From Argopecten irradians (Eukaryota; Mollusca; Bivalvia; Pectinida; Pectinidae), in assembly GCF_041381155.1 (NCBI RefSeq), contig NC_091147.1:38380053-38444052 (forward strand): DNA of 64,000 nt, given 5' to 3'. The translations under genes and the position numbers were made by a program. Numbering within the stretch: position 1 is the stretch's first letter; each line of letters starts with the position of its first letter. Below, piece by piece: positions 11,943 to 25,100 of this stretch. The notes beneath the pieces are model-generated. The model made no database searches. It was given only the letters and a program-made list of their open reading frames with translations, and was not told where the DNA came from.

Positions 11943-13733
11943 CCGTAGTCTGATTAACATGGGTAACCGACGATGGTTTTATACATACCATTACTTACAG
12001 AAGGTTATCTGTGAAATCAAGACAATTAGGTATGGCCTTTAGATAATTGATCATCATTTTTAAATGTCAAAAACATGTAGAACAGATGGACAAATAAAAG
12101 GATGTTTAAAGTTAAAAGACGACGTTATTTTATCATTGTATTTGTATCATGCATATATAGGGACATTAAATGTACTAGGCAAGTATTAACTCATCAAAAA
12201 TTGCTTATGGTGGGCAATCAAAATGTCAATATACAAGTCCCTATGCTAAATTGAATCCCGTTTAATGCGATTTCCTGTCCGCTTCTTTATTTCAAAATCC
12301 ATTACCACAAAACCTAATGTAAAAATACTACATTTCAAGGTAAAAGTGTGAAAATTGCATACAGTTTTAAATCAGTGGCAATGTTCTTTACAGGCAAGAT
12401 TGAATAAAAAAACTTTAAGCTTTTCCACCACGTGTACGTCCAGATAATCAACTGAACAATTGCAGAATTATATCATTATCAAATAAAAGACACGACATTC
12501 ACTCCATTCAGCGCAATTCGGAACATAAAAATGGTTCAATTATCGAAATAATAATTATAGTCAACGAACAATTACCTTGTTTAATGACTGCAGTTTACAA
12601 AAGCTGGTCAGTGCAATGACTAATTATGATAAAGATACACCATTTGATATATGGATGATTTGATTATAATTATATAAATGATATAACTAGCGCCCTCCTT
12701 TAATCAGTGCCTCTCCCCCTATCTGGAGAAAGAGTTGAAGTTATATAAACACCCCATCCCATGGATTAAACATGTTTTAAAACTGCAGCTGCGATGCTTA
12801 TAGTATCGGCATTGTATCCCATATTACATGAAATTCATTTTATAGCATGTGAGTAAACGAGTCTTTCACATTGTGTAGATTTTTTGTGCACAACTTTCAT
12901 TTTCGTTCTTTAAAAGCGCCCATATGTTACATTTATAAACGTCCTGAGCGCTAACGTTAGCTAGTCCCTATGAACACGAAGTAACAGTGTGTTATACTAA
13001 GGCCAAAAAAAAAACCAACATATGTCTGTTTAGGGTTACATTGCAAATAACAAATTTTTTTGAGTGTCTTTTACTCTTAAGTAATGGCCGGAACCGGAGT
13101 CTTAGATCGAAATCCCGACTTTTTATTTTTTTCGTAGAAATTTTGAAAAAAATAAGGGTCGAAGATAAAAAATAAGGTTCGCTCGGGTAACACTAAACAG
13201 ACATTTTTGTTTTTTTGGCCTAATCTGAAGAACTTTTCGTTGTCTTTGTCAGGAGGAACAGTAACATATTCATGACAAAAGGAAATTAAGATCGTGTAAC
13301 ATTACTGTAATATCGAGGGAGTGTATTCCTACGCTTTATAGCCACAAACAGCCTTTCCCACGTTCATGAACTTTTTATCCCCATGCCTCGCACTTTATTT
13401 AGACCACACTCAGATTTTTGTGTTATATTCAATAACATATAAATATTCAAGTTGTTCTTTAAATAAAGTATTTTGCAATCGTTTAGTAAGTGATGATAAG
13501 GTGGTATTAACTCTTAAGATATTCAGTTTATTTACAATTTTATTTAAAGAATAAAAGCCGTTCCGGTTAAGGCCTTAATACGGGTTCAATATAAGGACAT
13601 TTGATAAACATGTCTTTGTTGAACAAAGCACATTTTACATTATCAGTAAATAATGAATTATAATTTGTAAATTCAAACTGTCAAATGTACAAATATATTT
13701 TGGTATTGCATTTATAACCAAGGGTCACAATAC

Positions 13734-15184
13734 TATGATTAACGTTCTGATCTGTGGCAGCCGTGAAGTTCAGTAGTTTATTTATGGTGTTCTTCAGGCT
13801 CAAAGTTGTTGGTGAATTTTCTTCTTTGTCGAGCAGTGGGATCTTATCTAAGCTCTCCACTTCAGATTCGTAGCACATAGGAATGAACTGGAAATGTAAA
13901 TAGACAGTTATATTTTATAGGTATAACAGTTGATCTGCATCATCGGAGACCCACGTGCTAAGAATAGAAGTCTTCTCAGAAGATCTTCCGGCATATATAT
14001 GGAAGAACTTCCGGAGGAAGATATAGAAGAGATACAAATCGAGTAATTTATGGAATAATTGACATTTAATAAATACATCTCTATATTGTTTGATTGAAAA
14101 ATAGTAAATAGAGTATGAAATTCTATATTAGAATTGTGTAACATGGGTTATTTGGTAATTAAAGGGACAATTCACTCAGGCTAATTCTTTATATAACCAA
14201 GAAGCAAAATATGGCATAAATTATATTGTTCTACATATCTTATGAAATATATAACATAAATATTGACAAATTCCACGTCATTGTTTAGTATTTGAATTAA
14301 TATCGTTGAAATATCAAATCGTTGATCAATACGATTAAGCAGGTACAATATGGACGCTGTACCCATACCCGAGCCAAAGTCACGCACGTTAAAAAAATAA
14401 GCTACATAACCACTGAGAAGGTGATAAAATGATTTTAGGCAAGACAATTCACCTAATAAGGTAAACACACTACTATCAGAGCGATTTGAGCAGTTCTAGA
14501 CAAAAGTTGCATTACTCTACGAGCAAGGGACAGGGTTCGGCATACAAGAAGTTCGACCACAATGTGTGTTGGCGGAAATCGAGCTAGTTTGAACATCTAC
14601 ACACATGTCACAACCATGGGCTTTTCAGGCATATCACAGTAAAACCGACTGATCTAATTTCCATTAAAACTGGTTTTTTCCGATATATGTACAAATTTTA
14701 ATGTTCTCTTAGACTGAATTGCCCCTTTAATTAAGGAATTTCTGCTTAGCTTTATGTATCAATGCAAGTGTTATGAGAGGTCGATTCAATGTCGTTTATA
14801 GTTAAACAAAGTCATAATTGTGAGGTTTTAATTATTTGTGTTCTTGTGATTTTCTGAAACCTACGAGCTATCTTGGCGAAAGAAACAACGCGCACACAAC
14901 AAAATAAACTTATTTCTTCTAGAACACTAGTAGTTTGAGGTATTCATGTATATTGTTCTGCAAAATAAATAGCTTCATTCTAATAAATCAAATTTAGGGT
15001 ATTATTTTTACATATTTTACATCTTTGAAGATGGTGGGAAGCAATAATTTCTCTGTATTTTTTGCAGAGTTCATAAAACAAGTTTGTGTTTGTTATTCTC
15101 TCCGGGGACATAATACAACTTTGACCTAACATATCTACTCACCAGTACAGCCATTATTCCTAATAACACCATGGTGATTGCCAT
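13734..15184 (-). pseudogene. Gene C: truncated ShK-family member (signal exon and propeptide exon only)
   Basis: Exon 1 (15184-15143) encodes the same 14 residues as gene A and keeps the GTGAGT donor. Exon 2 (13887-13734) is 154 nt, has a CAG acceptor and a plausible GTATTG donor aligned exactly with that of gene A, but is diverged (FIPMCYESEVES start). About 20 nt into the next intron the sequence switches to the upstream flank of gene A, so exons 3-5 are missing. The TATA motif at the expected place is interrupted (about 15324). It could be a dead fragment, or could splice in phase to exons 3-5 of gene A. I favour a non-functional remnant. Confidence 0.65.
14159..14730. repeat. Terminal-inverted-repeat element ('ttaaagggacaattca'), copy 1
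   Basis: 572 bp, begins ttaaagggacaattcactca and ends tgaattgcccctttaa. A second copy is at 29,082-29,657. The two copies share an open minus-strand frame (GSGMGTA) that I treat as non-coding. It sits inside intron 1 of fragment C. Confidence 0.8.
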
Positions 15185-15339
15185 GTCTCCGGTGGATGTT
15201 GAAGCTAACGTCGGTTACAACTGACTGTCCAGGGGAAAACAGGCGAACGATTTATTCGTAGTTTTGAAGAATATCGACTGTCCGCACCCTCGGAGATCCA
15301 GTGTCTAAATTCCACTAGGCTCCGTTTAGCACTACCGTA

Positions 15340-16012
15340 GTCTGACAAAGCACAACTTGGGTAGCACTCGGACATAAAAAACTGACATGGTCACAACTTT
15401 GGCCTAAGGTATCTACTCACAAGGTTATCGTGAAAAAAACAATTGGCAAAACACAACTTTGGCCTAATGTATCTACTCACAGCAATGTCAAAAACATGTA
15501 AAACAATGGACAAATAAAACTTTGTTTAAGTTAAAAGACGACGTATTACTTATCATTGTACTTTGTATCATGCATATATAGGGACATTAAATGCACTAGG
15601 CAAGTAAAACTCAAAACTTTGGCCTAAGGTATACTCACAGCACTGGGCACATAAAAAAATGACAAATCACAACTTTGGCCTAAGGTATCTACTCACAGCA
15701 CTCGGACATAAAACAATGGCAAAACACAACTTTGGCCTAATGTATCTACTCACAGCACTCGGACATAAAACAATGGCAAAACACAACTTTGGCCTAATGT
15801 ATCTACTCACAGCACTCGGACATAAAACAGTGACAAAGCACAACTTTGGCCTAAGGTATCTACTCACAGCACTCGGACATAAAACTGACAAATCACAACT
15901 TTGGCCTAAGGTATCTACTCACAGCACTCGGACATAAAACAATGGCAAAACACAACTTTGGCCTAATGTATCTACTCACAGCACTCGGACATAAAACAAT
16001 GACAATTGCTGG
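15340..16012. repeat. 57-bp minisatellite derived from the exon 1/intron 1 border
   Basis: Unit core 'cacaactttggcctaatgta' then 'tctactcacagcactcggac', about 57 bp and 19 codons, so it stays open in frame on both strands. On the minus strand every unit carries GTGAGTAGATA, the donor of the family's first exon. Regular copies run from 15,660 to 16,000, with irregular ones from 15,340. Two further copies at 16,370-16,490 lead into the exon of D. Confidence 0.85.
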
Positions 16013-16362
16013 CACCGGATTCGTTAATCAAATGATCTAAGGAAGTGTTTTAGGGTTTCAAGTCTTAAAATAATGTCTAAATAAGTTTTACTGAATAACG
16101 GTTTAAGTAATGGCATTGGATTCGTTATTCAAATTAAAAACCAAGGAAGTGTTTTAGGGTTTCAAGTCTTAAAATAATGTCTTAGTAAGTTTTACTGAAT
16201 AACGGATAAAGTAATGGCATTGGATTCGTTATTCAAAATTGTAAACCAAGGAAGTGTTTTAGGGTTTCAAGTCTTAAAATAATGTCTATATAAGTTTTAC
16301 TGAATAACGGATAAAGTAATGGCACCGGATTCGTTATTCAAAATTGAAAACCAAGGAAGTGG
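16012..16362. repeat. About 103-bp tandem repeat, about 3.4 copies
   Basis: Units begin 'ggcaccggattcgtta' or 'ggcattggattcgttatt' at about 16,012, 16,112, 16,215 and 16,321, with shared 'gtgttttagggtttcaagtc'. It splits the 57-bp array into two blocks. No coding content seen. Confidence 0.85.
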
Positions 16363-16499
16363 TTGAATCTAAGGTATCTACTCACAGCATTCGGACATAA
16401 AGCAGTGACAAAACGCAACTTTGGCCTAATGTATCTACTCACAGCACTCGGACATAAAACAATGGCAAAACACAACTTTGGCCTAATGTATCTACTCAC

Positions 16500-16541
16500 C
16501 AGTACAACGACCATTGCTAGTACCACCATTGTGGACGCCAT
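16500..16541 (-). pseudogene. Gene D: orphan signal-peptide exon of the ShK family
   Basis: Starts MASTMVVLAM, 14 codons, ending at a GTGAGT donor exactly as in genes A-C but clearly diverged. A TATATATA motif lies at 16582-16589, about 40 nt upstream of the ATG, and the upstream flank (16.6-18.5 kb) matches that of gene A. No dedicated second exon follows; the next family exon on the strand belongs to fragment C (15184, then 13887). It could serve as an alternative first exon for C or A, or be a relic. Confidence 0.5.
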
Positions 16542-18904
16542 ATCTCAGATGTAGGCTGAAGTCCAGCGAGATGCTAAAGGGTATATATACCTACATACAA
16601 TCGCCTACGGTTAGCTGTGAGATAAGAAAATTAGGCCTGACCTTTAGATAATTGAACATCATCTTTCATTATTTAATGTCAAAGACGTGTAGAACAGATG
16701 GACTATAAAAGTTATGTTTAAAGTTAAAAGGTTGACGACGTAATTTTATCATTGTATTCGCTTGATGAATATATAGGGACATTATTATGTACTATGTAAA
16801 TATTACATGTAACTAATCAAAAACAAAATAATTGCTTATCATAGGAAGTCGAAATGTTAGTATTCAGGTTTCTGTGCTAAATTGAATCCTCTTTAATTAG
16901 CTTTTTCGTCTTTTTTTTCTTTCTTTCCTTCATTTCAAAATCCATTACCACAAAACCTAATGTAAAAATACTACATTTCAAGGTAAAAGTGTGAAAATTG
17001 CATGCATACACATAGTGAATGGTGTTAAATAACATATTGACAAATCGTCAAAAAGCCCTACTTTCGGTTCGGTAAACATTCAAGATGGCCGTCGCGATTT
17101 CAGAAGAAAACATCGGCTACTCCAGCTTCCTTTAGTTATTTTTCATTTGTCGGCTGAAAAGTACAGTTTTAAATCAGTGGCAATGTTCTTTACAGGCAAG
17201 ATTGAATAAAAAAAACTTTCAGCTTTTCCACCACGTGTACGTCCAGATAATCAACTGAACAATTGCAGAATTATATCATTATCAAATAAAAGACACAACA
17301 TTCACTCCATTCAGCGCAATTCGGAACATACAAATGGTTCAATTATCGAAATAATAATTATAGTCAACGAACAATTACCTTGTTTAAAGACTGCAGTTTA
17401 CAAAAGCTGGTCAGTGCAATGACTAATTATGATAAAGATACACCATTTGATATATGGATGATTTGATTATAATTATATAAATGATATAATTAGCGCCCTC
17501 CTTTAATCAGTGCCTCTCCCCTATCTAGAGAAAGAGTTGAAGTTAAACAATGTTTTAAAACTGCAGCTGTGATGCTTATATTATCGGCATTGTATCCCAT
17601 ATTACATGAAATTCATTTTATAGCATGTGTGTAAAGCGAGTCTTTCACAGTGTGTAGAGTTTTTTTGTGCACAACTTTCATTTTCGTTCTTTAAAAGCGC
17701 CCGTATATTACATTTATAAACGTCCTGAGCGCTAGCTAGTCCCCATGAACACGAAGTAACCAGTGTTATACTAAGGCCAAAAAAACCAACATATGTCTGT
17801 TTAGGGTTACATTGCAAATAACACATTTTTTGAGTGTCTTTTACTCTTAAGTAATGACCGGAACCGGAGTCTTAGATCGAAATCCCGACTTTTTATTTTT
17901 TTCGTAGAAATTTTTGAAAAAAATAAGGGTCGAAGGTAAAAAATAAGGGTCGCTCGGGTAACACTAAACAGACATTTTTTTTTTTTGGCCTAATCTGAAG
18001 AACTTTTCGTTGTCTTTGTCAGGAGGAATGGTAACATATTCATGACAAAAGGAAATTAAGATCGTGTAACATTACTGTAATATCGAGGGAGTGTATTCCT
18101 ACGCTTTATAGCCACAAACAGCCTTTCCCACGTTCATGAACTTTTTATCCCCATGCCTCGCACTTTATTTAGACCACACTCAGATTTTTGTGTTATATCT
18201 CAATAACATATAAATATTCAAGTTGTTCTTTAAATAAAGTATTTTGCAATCGTTTAGTAAGTGATGATAAGGTGGTATTAACTCTTAAGATATTCAGTTT
18301 ATTTATAATTTATTTTATTTAAAGAATAAAAGCCGTTCCGGTTAAGGCCTTATACGGGTTCAATATAAGGACATTTGATAAACATGTCTTTGTTGAACAA
18401 AGCACATTTTACATTATCAGTAAATAATGAATTATAATTTGTAAATTCAAACTGTCAAATGTCAAATGTACAAATATATTTTGGTATTGCATTTATTGTA
18501 AAAATGACTTCACAAAAATATGCAAATACCAGAAACATACTATATGTTTTTTTGCTTCCCGGTCTCTCTTCAGAATATTTCACGAAACTCGAGACATATA
18601 TTTAAAAATAGTGAAGTGTTAAATTCATCACTCTCCCAACTACACCTATTTTAAAATTATTCTTTATACATGTATGCATTCAGGGCATCTAATAAATCCT
18701 TGAAATTTTCATGACAAAAATTGTCCAAACGCATGTTGTAGAGTACATATACCCAGAAAACCATTCTCTAAAGGCTTCCATTGATGGCCTTTGAAGTATA
18801 TCAGAGAAATCAAATTAAAAGCAATTCAAAGTTATGGACCATGGACACAATTTCAAGATTTTTCATTGTAAAGAGATTCATTAACATCGGAATCATCTTG
18901 AAGC

Positions 18905-18985
18905 CCCTCTGATGGTAATTTACCTCGATGAAGGTGCCCTTTTCTGTACCAAGCACCATACCCTTTTTATTTCTGTGGGAAACAA
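18905..18985 (-). other. Exon-like block in the duplicated tail (also at 26,472-26,524)
   Basis: In both tail copies the minus strand has an AG acceptor (TTTCCCACAG or TTTCCCGCAG), 49 nt, then G|GTAAAT. One frame reads KKGMV[LV]GTEKGTFIE. No partner exon was found and the phase does not match the ShK genes. Possibly an exon of an unknown gene or a coincidence. Confidence 0.25.
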
Positions 18986-19133
18986 ACGTTGGAGGTCAAA
19001 TAGTATAGATTATGAATTATAGATAATGGCGCTAAATTATAATTAACGAACACATTGAGTCATTATTTAATTTCAAAAGAGATGTGGATTTCATACTCCA
19101 CTTATATAAATTAAATGTAGTGTTTGTATTTTT

Positions 19134-22100
19134 ATATTTTTATCATGGTTGAACATGCATCTGGTACGTAATTGTTTTCATCTTTATTATATTTTTGATA
19201 CATACTATTTCTTTTTGAATACTTTTACTGAAAATTTGTCTGATGTATAACTTTACTTTACCAGCAAGCAAAACTTACGATTTTCATATGTGAATCACGG
19301 CGTAATACTTCAAAAACGTTCGTCTTATTTTGTTTTTCGTCCACGTATAAGTCGCACTGATGTATAGATCGCATTCACGACTAATAGAGAAAAAGTCGCG
19401 ACTTACACTCTAGAAATACGGTAGTCATCATGCTTCATCCGTCGTTCTGTGCCAAATTAATGGTGACCTGTAGCATGGTTAAATGAAAGACTACCAGGTT
19501 TTTTTTTTTTTTTTTTTCAAATGAATGACCCGGACCTTCATTCAAAGTCACATAGGTCATAAAGGCTACAATCTTTAACGACTTTCTGTGTACTTCATTT
19601 CTACTGCCGTATTTTCCGGAGTATAAGTCGCGACTACTATACTAATGTTTTATTTATATTCAGATGACTGTTAAAAACCACTGTATCTTGTTTTTCTTCT
19701 GTCTTACTTTTTTAACATGATCATAATTGTTCGTCTTTTCTGAATGGAGAGTTGCAGTTCAAACCACTTTGTTATGAGGGTTTGAAAAGTTAGACTGGGC
19801 CGTTTTTGTTGATACGGCGGCTGGACTGGTTGGACCGTTTGAAAAAAAGTCATTATTCAAAGTACATAATTCCTGACGGATCTTCAGATTTTCATACGAG
19901 TCTCTATGAGGGCTTTGTCATGGCTAGTCTGAAAACAATACAATTATAATACATTCGAATGTGAAACACATTTTATTATTAATATATAGCGGTATATATG
20001 TACGGTATATAATTGAGCCACCGTTTAAGTTCGACAACTACCACAAGCATGGCGGCATGTCTTCAGCATGTATCCTGGGTTGGCAACACACTCTCCTTGT
20101 TGTTGCCATTCTCTGCATCTGATATTGTAGTTATAACAACCACCTGTACAATACAAAACACCCCAACGAATTAAAATTATGACACAGGAAGAAGCTAGAC
20201 GAGAATGTAAATTATCTGAGGTTTTTTTTAACTAGTAACTGTTTTTCCGCCACATATCATAGATTGCATTTCTCAAAGGGATCTTAGAGTTACAGTTTCA
20301 CAAATAAATTGTATTCTTCAACTATTGCATGGTATGCAATCAATATTTGAACAATTATCAAGTCAAGCTTATAGTATCTATTTACTTTCTGCCGTATGTT
20401 AGCAGCGACTTATAGTTCTGAGGATTAATGTTAATACCGTCCTTCGCTTGTTTCGGTCGCCAATGCGACAGTGGGACATATGCATGATCGAAATACTTAC
20501 AAATGTCACAGGAGCTTTTACATTCATCCAGCATGTAGCTTGGATTGTTACGACATTCTCCATTATCCGCCCACCGTTCACAATTAGCATCATTGTCAAA
20601 ACACCCTGAAATATCATAAAATAATTTCATTTGTTACACTCATTTCTATTGGTTAGAAAGTTGAGGTTAATGTTTCCAAGAGAATTGTACGTCGAGTGAT
20701 ATGACATCATACATACATGTTTTCGCGGGATATTTTAAAAGAGGCACAGTCATTGGCCAAAATGATTTCAATGCGCAACAACCGAATATGCTTTATTGAA
20801 AACGTGTATAAAAGCACAGAAACTAGTGCCTAATTAGTGGCTAATTACTTTATTCAAATTAAATTTTAAGCATTAGTCTCAGTATCTTTTGGGTTTATGA
20901 AATCATAGATAAAAAAGAACAGACTTTCTTTTTCCTAGATGCTTCGCGAGTGCTGGTTGGTGGTTTTTCTTCGAGTACTTCGGCTTTGAATGACACTGGC
21001 TGTTAATAGGACGTTAAACCGAAGACGTGATTTATTCTTAAACCTAAAATTGCTACATGTATATACGGGCAACTTCCTGAAACTTACGTGAGTTTGGATC
21101 TCTGTTCCTCTTCCACATGTTCGGATCTTCTGTTTGTAGAATAGAACATACATTTAGTGACATTTTTCAATAATCAAAACAAATCTTAAAGATATGTGAT
21201 CATATACACGACTAAACGGACTTATATTTGTGTTGTTTGTTTATAGCGTTTTTAAGAAAATCACGATTTACTGCTTAGACTTTATTTTCGTAAATCATGT
21301 GTTTGAAGCTTCCTTGTTTCTTACATTGAATTTAATTCATTCTCTGTAGCCCCTTCAGAGTTGTTAATATATGTTACACCTTCTTTAAATCCCTTTCCCC
21401 TACTGACTGTCGATATTTGGTTGAAGCACACCGGCTGTCGATATTATAAGACTCTTTCATATGTGGATATGAAGGATAGGGATATATATAGGGTCACAAA
21501 ATGTAGTAAAATCCGAGGCTTGCCGAGGGTTTTGAAAATTTTTGTGATCCCTAGGGTAGAATATCCCTATCCTTCATATCCACTTATGAAAGAGTATTTT
21601 TCTTTCATACCTCGACGGTTTTTTTTCAATTTTACAAATACAATAACCCGCCATTTTGAAATAAATTCGAAGAAATCCACGACTTGAAGTCAATTTTTCT
21701 TACATGAAAAATTACATCATATTTTTAACATAAATTCCATTGTTTGCATTTTTTATTGTAAAACCAGTCATATTTGTGAAAAAAATGTTAAAATTTTACT
21801 GAGGAAATAGAAATTTTGTTGACGCCGTGTCGTCACGAGGCTTTATTGCATGGGTAGCCATGCAATACAGCCTCAGGCGACATGAGTGTATTGTCCTGGA
21901 CCAAAACTAAATATAAGGAATAGCTTTTTATTTTATTGAGGTTATGAGGGTATAATGATAATGGAGCCCGTATAAATCTACGTAACCCGGCTTTACCTAC
22001 CTTCATATAACACTGCCATCGGGAACATACATTTTTTATTACATTGTATGCCGAAAATTATGGGTTATTCGTAGGTTGTTGATTTTTTTTCAACCCATCA

Positions 22101-25100
22101 CAGATACACACATATACCTATAAACATGGCGTATTCAAATTATGTAACCCGGCAAGCCGGGTTACATAAAATTTACACGGGCTCCATTATCATTATACCC
22201 TCATAACCTCAACAAAATAAAAAGCTATTCCTTATATTTACAGTTTTCACGTAAATGAATATTATTTATTCTCGCGACAGTTGCATATTTTTTATTAAAA
22301 TACCCATATTTGTTCTCTCCAGTCATCGTCAACGAATTCGATTGAACAGCTGATTGGAATAGAGTCATTCATATGTTCCCACCAAAAGTGGGGTCATGAC
22401 CCCACATTACGCCAGCGACTATTCCCGTAACAATAGAATCGCCTCGCGTGTTGTACTATCATTATATACTGATAACTATTAATGATATTTCTAGAAAGCT
22501 TGGTTATGGAGTCAATGTCAGTGCAAACTGTAAATATAATAATATATTTTGTTTCAGGCGTCTCTCTAGCTATTGATATCTATTATTTTATTTTATTATT
22601 AACGTTGTTAGTTTTTCTCCTCATTTGAAACCCTTCCTTTATTCAGAGACATAGAAAGTGCTTTAGTTAGGTATTTATTGTTACCTTGCTTTACGTTCTG
22701 ATCTGTGGCAGCCCTGGCGTTCAGGAGTTTACTGATAGTGTTCTTAAGGTTCAAAGATGTTGGTGTATCTGTTTCTTTGTTGTGGAGTGGAACCTTGTCC
22801 AAGCTCTCGACTTCAGATCCGTACATCATAGGTATGAACTGGAAATGCAAATAAAATAATTAGTTATATTCTGACCCACGAATAACTGCACTACGCTAAA
22901 ACACGCTTATTAAGTAATACGTGTAGCATAGTGCAGTCAATCTTAAATCCACATAAGTGAAGCAAAGCGTTGTGCTTTGGTCCAATAAGTGTAGCGTAGC
23001 GAATACGTAGTACAATCAACTGTGCGTCCCCGACGATAAGTCGATCTTGAGCGCAGTATTCACTTTCATTAATTCGACATTCAGAAAAAGGATATTTGTC
23101 GAGACATTTTTTTAGAATGGATTGTAAAAACAATGCACAATATGTGCTTTTGCTGACAAAATAATGTTATACAATACAACTCAATCATGCTTTAAGTTAT
23201 CGAGGATAATATTATCTTAGTTTAGAGGAGATTAACCTTCAATAAATTGTAATAATTGGATCTTTTTCACGTAATTAAAAAAACATGTGTTTTATTCGAA
23301 AAGCAAAAGCAAAGAAAAACGCGCATGTGTATGACAAATAAGAAATATTTAAATAGACTAAATGGTATTAAATAAATATATTTCTGTATAGCTTAAATAT
23401 CAAAGAAACACAATTTATCAAAGCATAACAATTTATTGACTCGTGCCCTATATCCGGGCCTCGAACTCAAGATCTGCGACACCCAATCGCCTAGCCAAAC
23501 ATACCTGCACCTTCTTTAGTAAATACAGTATGCGTTATTAGATAACGAATGTAGAATATGGTGGGTTTTTTTTTTGGCAATTAATTGATGGATTTGTGCA
23601 TAGATCGTTGTATAAGAGTATAAACATTATGGAAATTCTATTCAATGTATAAATTTATAATGAAACAGGACCATACTAAAAAGTAGTTGTGAAGTGTTAT
23701 TTATGTAGTGTTATTTATGTGTTCTTTTGAATTTCTGAAACCTACGAGCTATCTTGGCGAAATAAACTTATTTCTTCTAGAACACTAGTAGTTTGAGGTA
23801 TTCATGTACATTGTTCTGCAAAATAAATAGCTTCATTCTAATAAATCAAATTTAGGGTATTATTTTTACATATTTTACATCTTTGAAGATGGTGGGAAGC
23901 AATAATTTCTCTGTATTTTTTGCAGAGTTCATAAAACAAGTTTGTGTTTGTTATTCTCTCCGGGGACATAATACAACTTTGACCTAACATATCTACTCAC
24001 CAGTACAGCCATTATTCCTAATAACACCATGGTGATTACCATGTCTCCGGGGACATAATACAACTTTGACCTAACATATCTACTCACCAGTACAGCCATT
24101 ATTCCTAATAACACCATGGTGATTGCCATGTCTCCGGTGGATGTTGAAGCTAACGTCGGTTACAACTGACTGTCCAGGGAAAAACAGGCGAACGATTTAT
24201 TCGTAGTTTTGAAGAATATCGACTGTCCGCACCCTCGGAGATCCAGTGTCTAAATTCCACTAGGCTCCGTTTATACCGTAGTCTGATTAACATGGGTAAC
24301 CGACGATGGTTTTATACATACCATTACTTATAGAAGGTTATCTGTGAAATCAGACAATTAGGTATGGCCTTTAGATAATTGATCATCATTTTTAAATGTC
24401 AAAAACATGTAAAACAGATGGACAAATAAAAGGATGTTAAAAGTTAAAAGACGACGTTATTTTATCATTGTATTTGTATCATGCATATATAGGGACATTA
24501 AATGTACTAGGCAAGTATTAACTCATCAAAAATTGCTTATGGTGGGCAATCAAAATGTCAATATACAAGTCCCTATGCTAAATTGAATCCCGTTTAATGC
24601 GATTTCCTGTCCGCTTCTTTATTTCAAAATCCATTACCACAAAACCTAATGTAAAAATACTACATTTCAAGGTAAAAGTGTGAAAATTGCATACAGTTTT
24701 AAATCAGTGGCAATGTTCTTTACAGGCAAGATTGAATAAAAAAACTTTAAGCTTTTCCACCACGTGTACGTCCAGATAATCAACTGAACAATTGCAGAAT
24801 TATATCATTATCAAATAAAAGACACGACATTCACTCCATTCAGCGCAATTCGGAACATAAAAATGGTTCAATTATCGAAATAATAATTATAGTCAACGAA
24901 CAATTACCTTGTTTAAAGACTGCAGTTTACAAAAGCTGGTCAGTGCAATGACTAATTATGATAAAGATACACCATTTGATATATGGATGATTTGATTATA
25001 ATTATATAAATGATATAACTAGCGCCCTCCTTTAATCAGTGCCTCTCCCCCTATCTGGAGAAAGAGTTGAAGTTATATAAACACCCCATCCCATGGATTA

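Larger units (their letters stand above)
6788..13715. repeat. Segmental duplication, copy A
   Basis: Matches 19134-26030 almost base for base (offset about 12,346-12,351 on the left part), including gene A, its introns and its flanks. The left breakpoint lies in 'atatttttatcatgg'; the right one about 20 bp short of exon 2 of fragment C. Confidence 0.9.
14825..19133. repeat. Segmental duplication, rearranged middle unit
   Basis: 14,825-15,350 matches the exon 1/promoter part of copies A and B; 15,480-15,605 and 16.6-18.5 kb match the upstream flank; 18.5-19.13 kb matches the tail of copy B. Between these are two local tandem arrays. All ShK exons are missing. Confidence 0.85.

Noticed and set aside
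14181..14468. Minus-strand frame shared with 29,099-29,368 (GSGMGTA...LNRIDQRF)
   Set aside because: Lies inside both copies of a terminal-inverted-repeat element, with frame-disrupting differences toward the ends. Sharing reflects the element, not a gene.
15659..15937. 92-codon plus-strand frame and its 74-codon minus shadow
   Set aside because: Both are by-products of the 57-bp tandem repeat.
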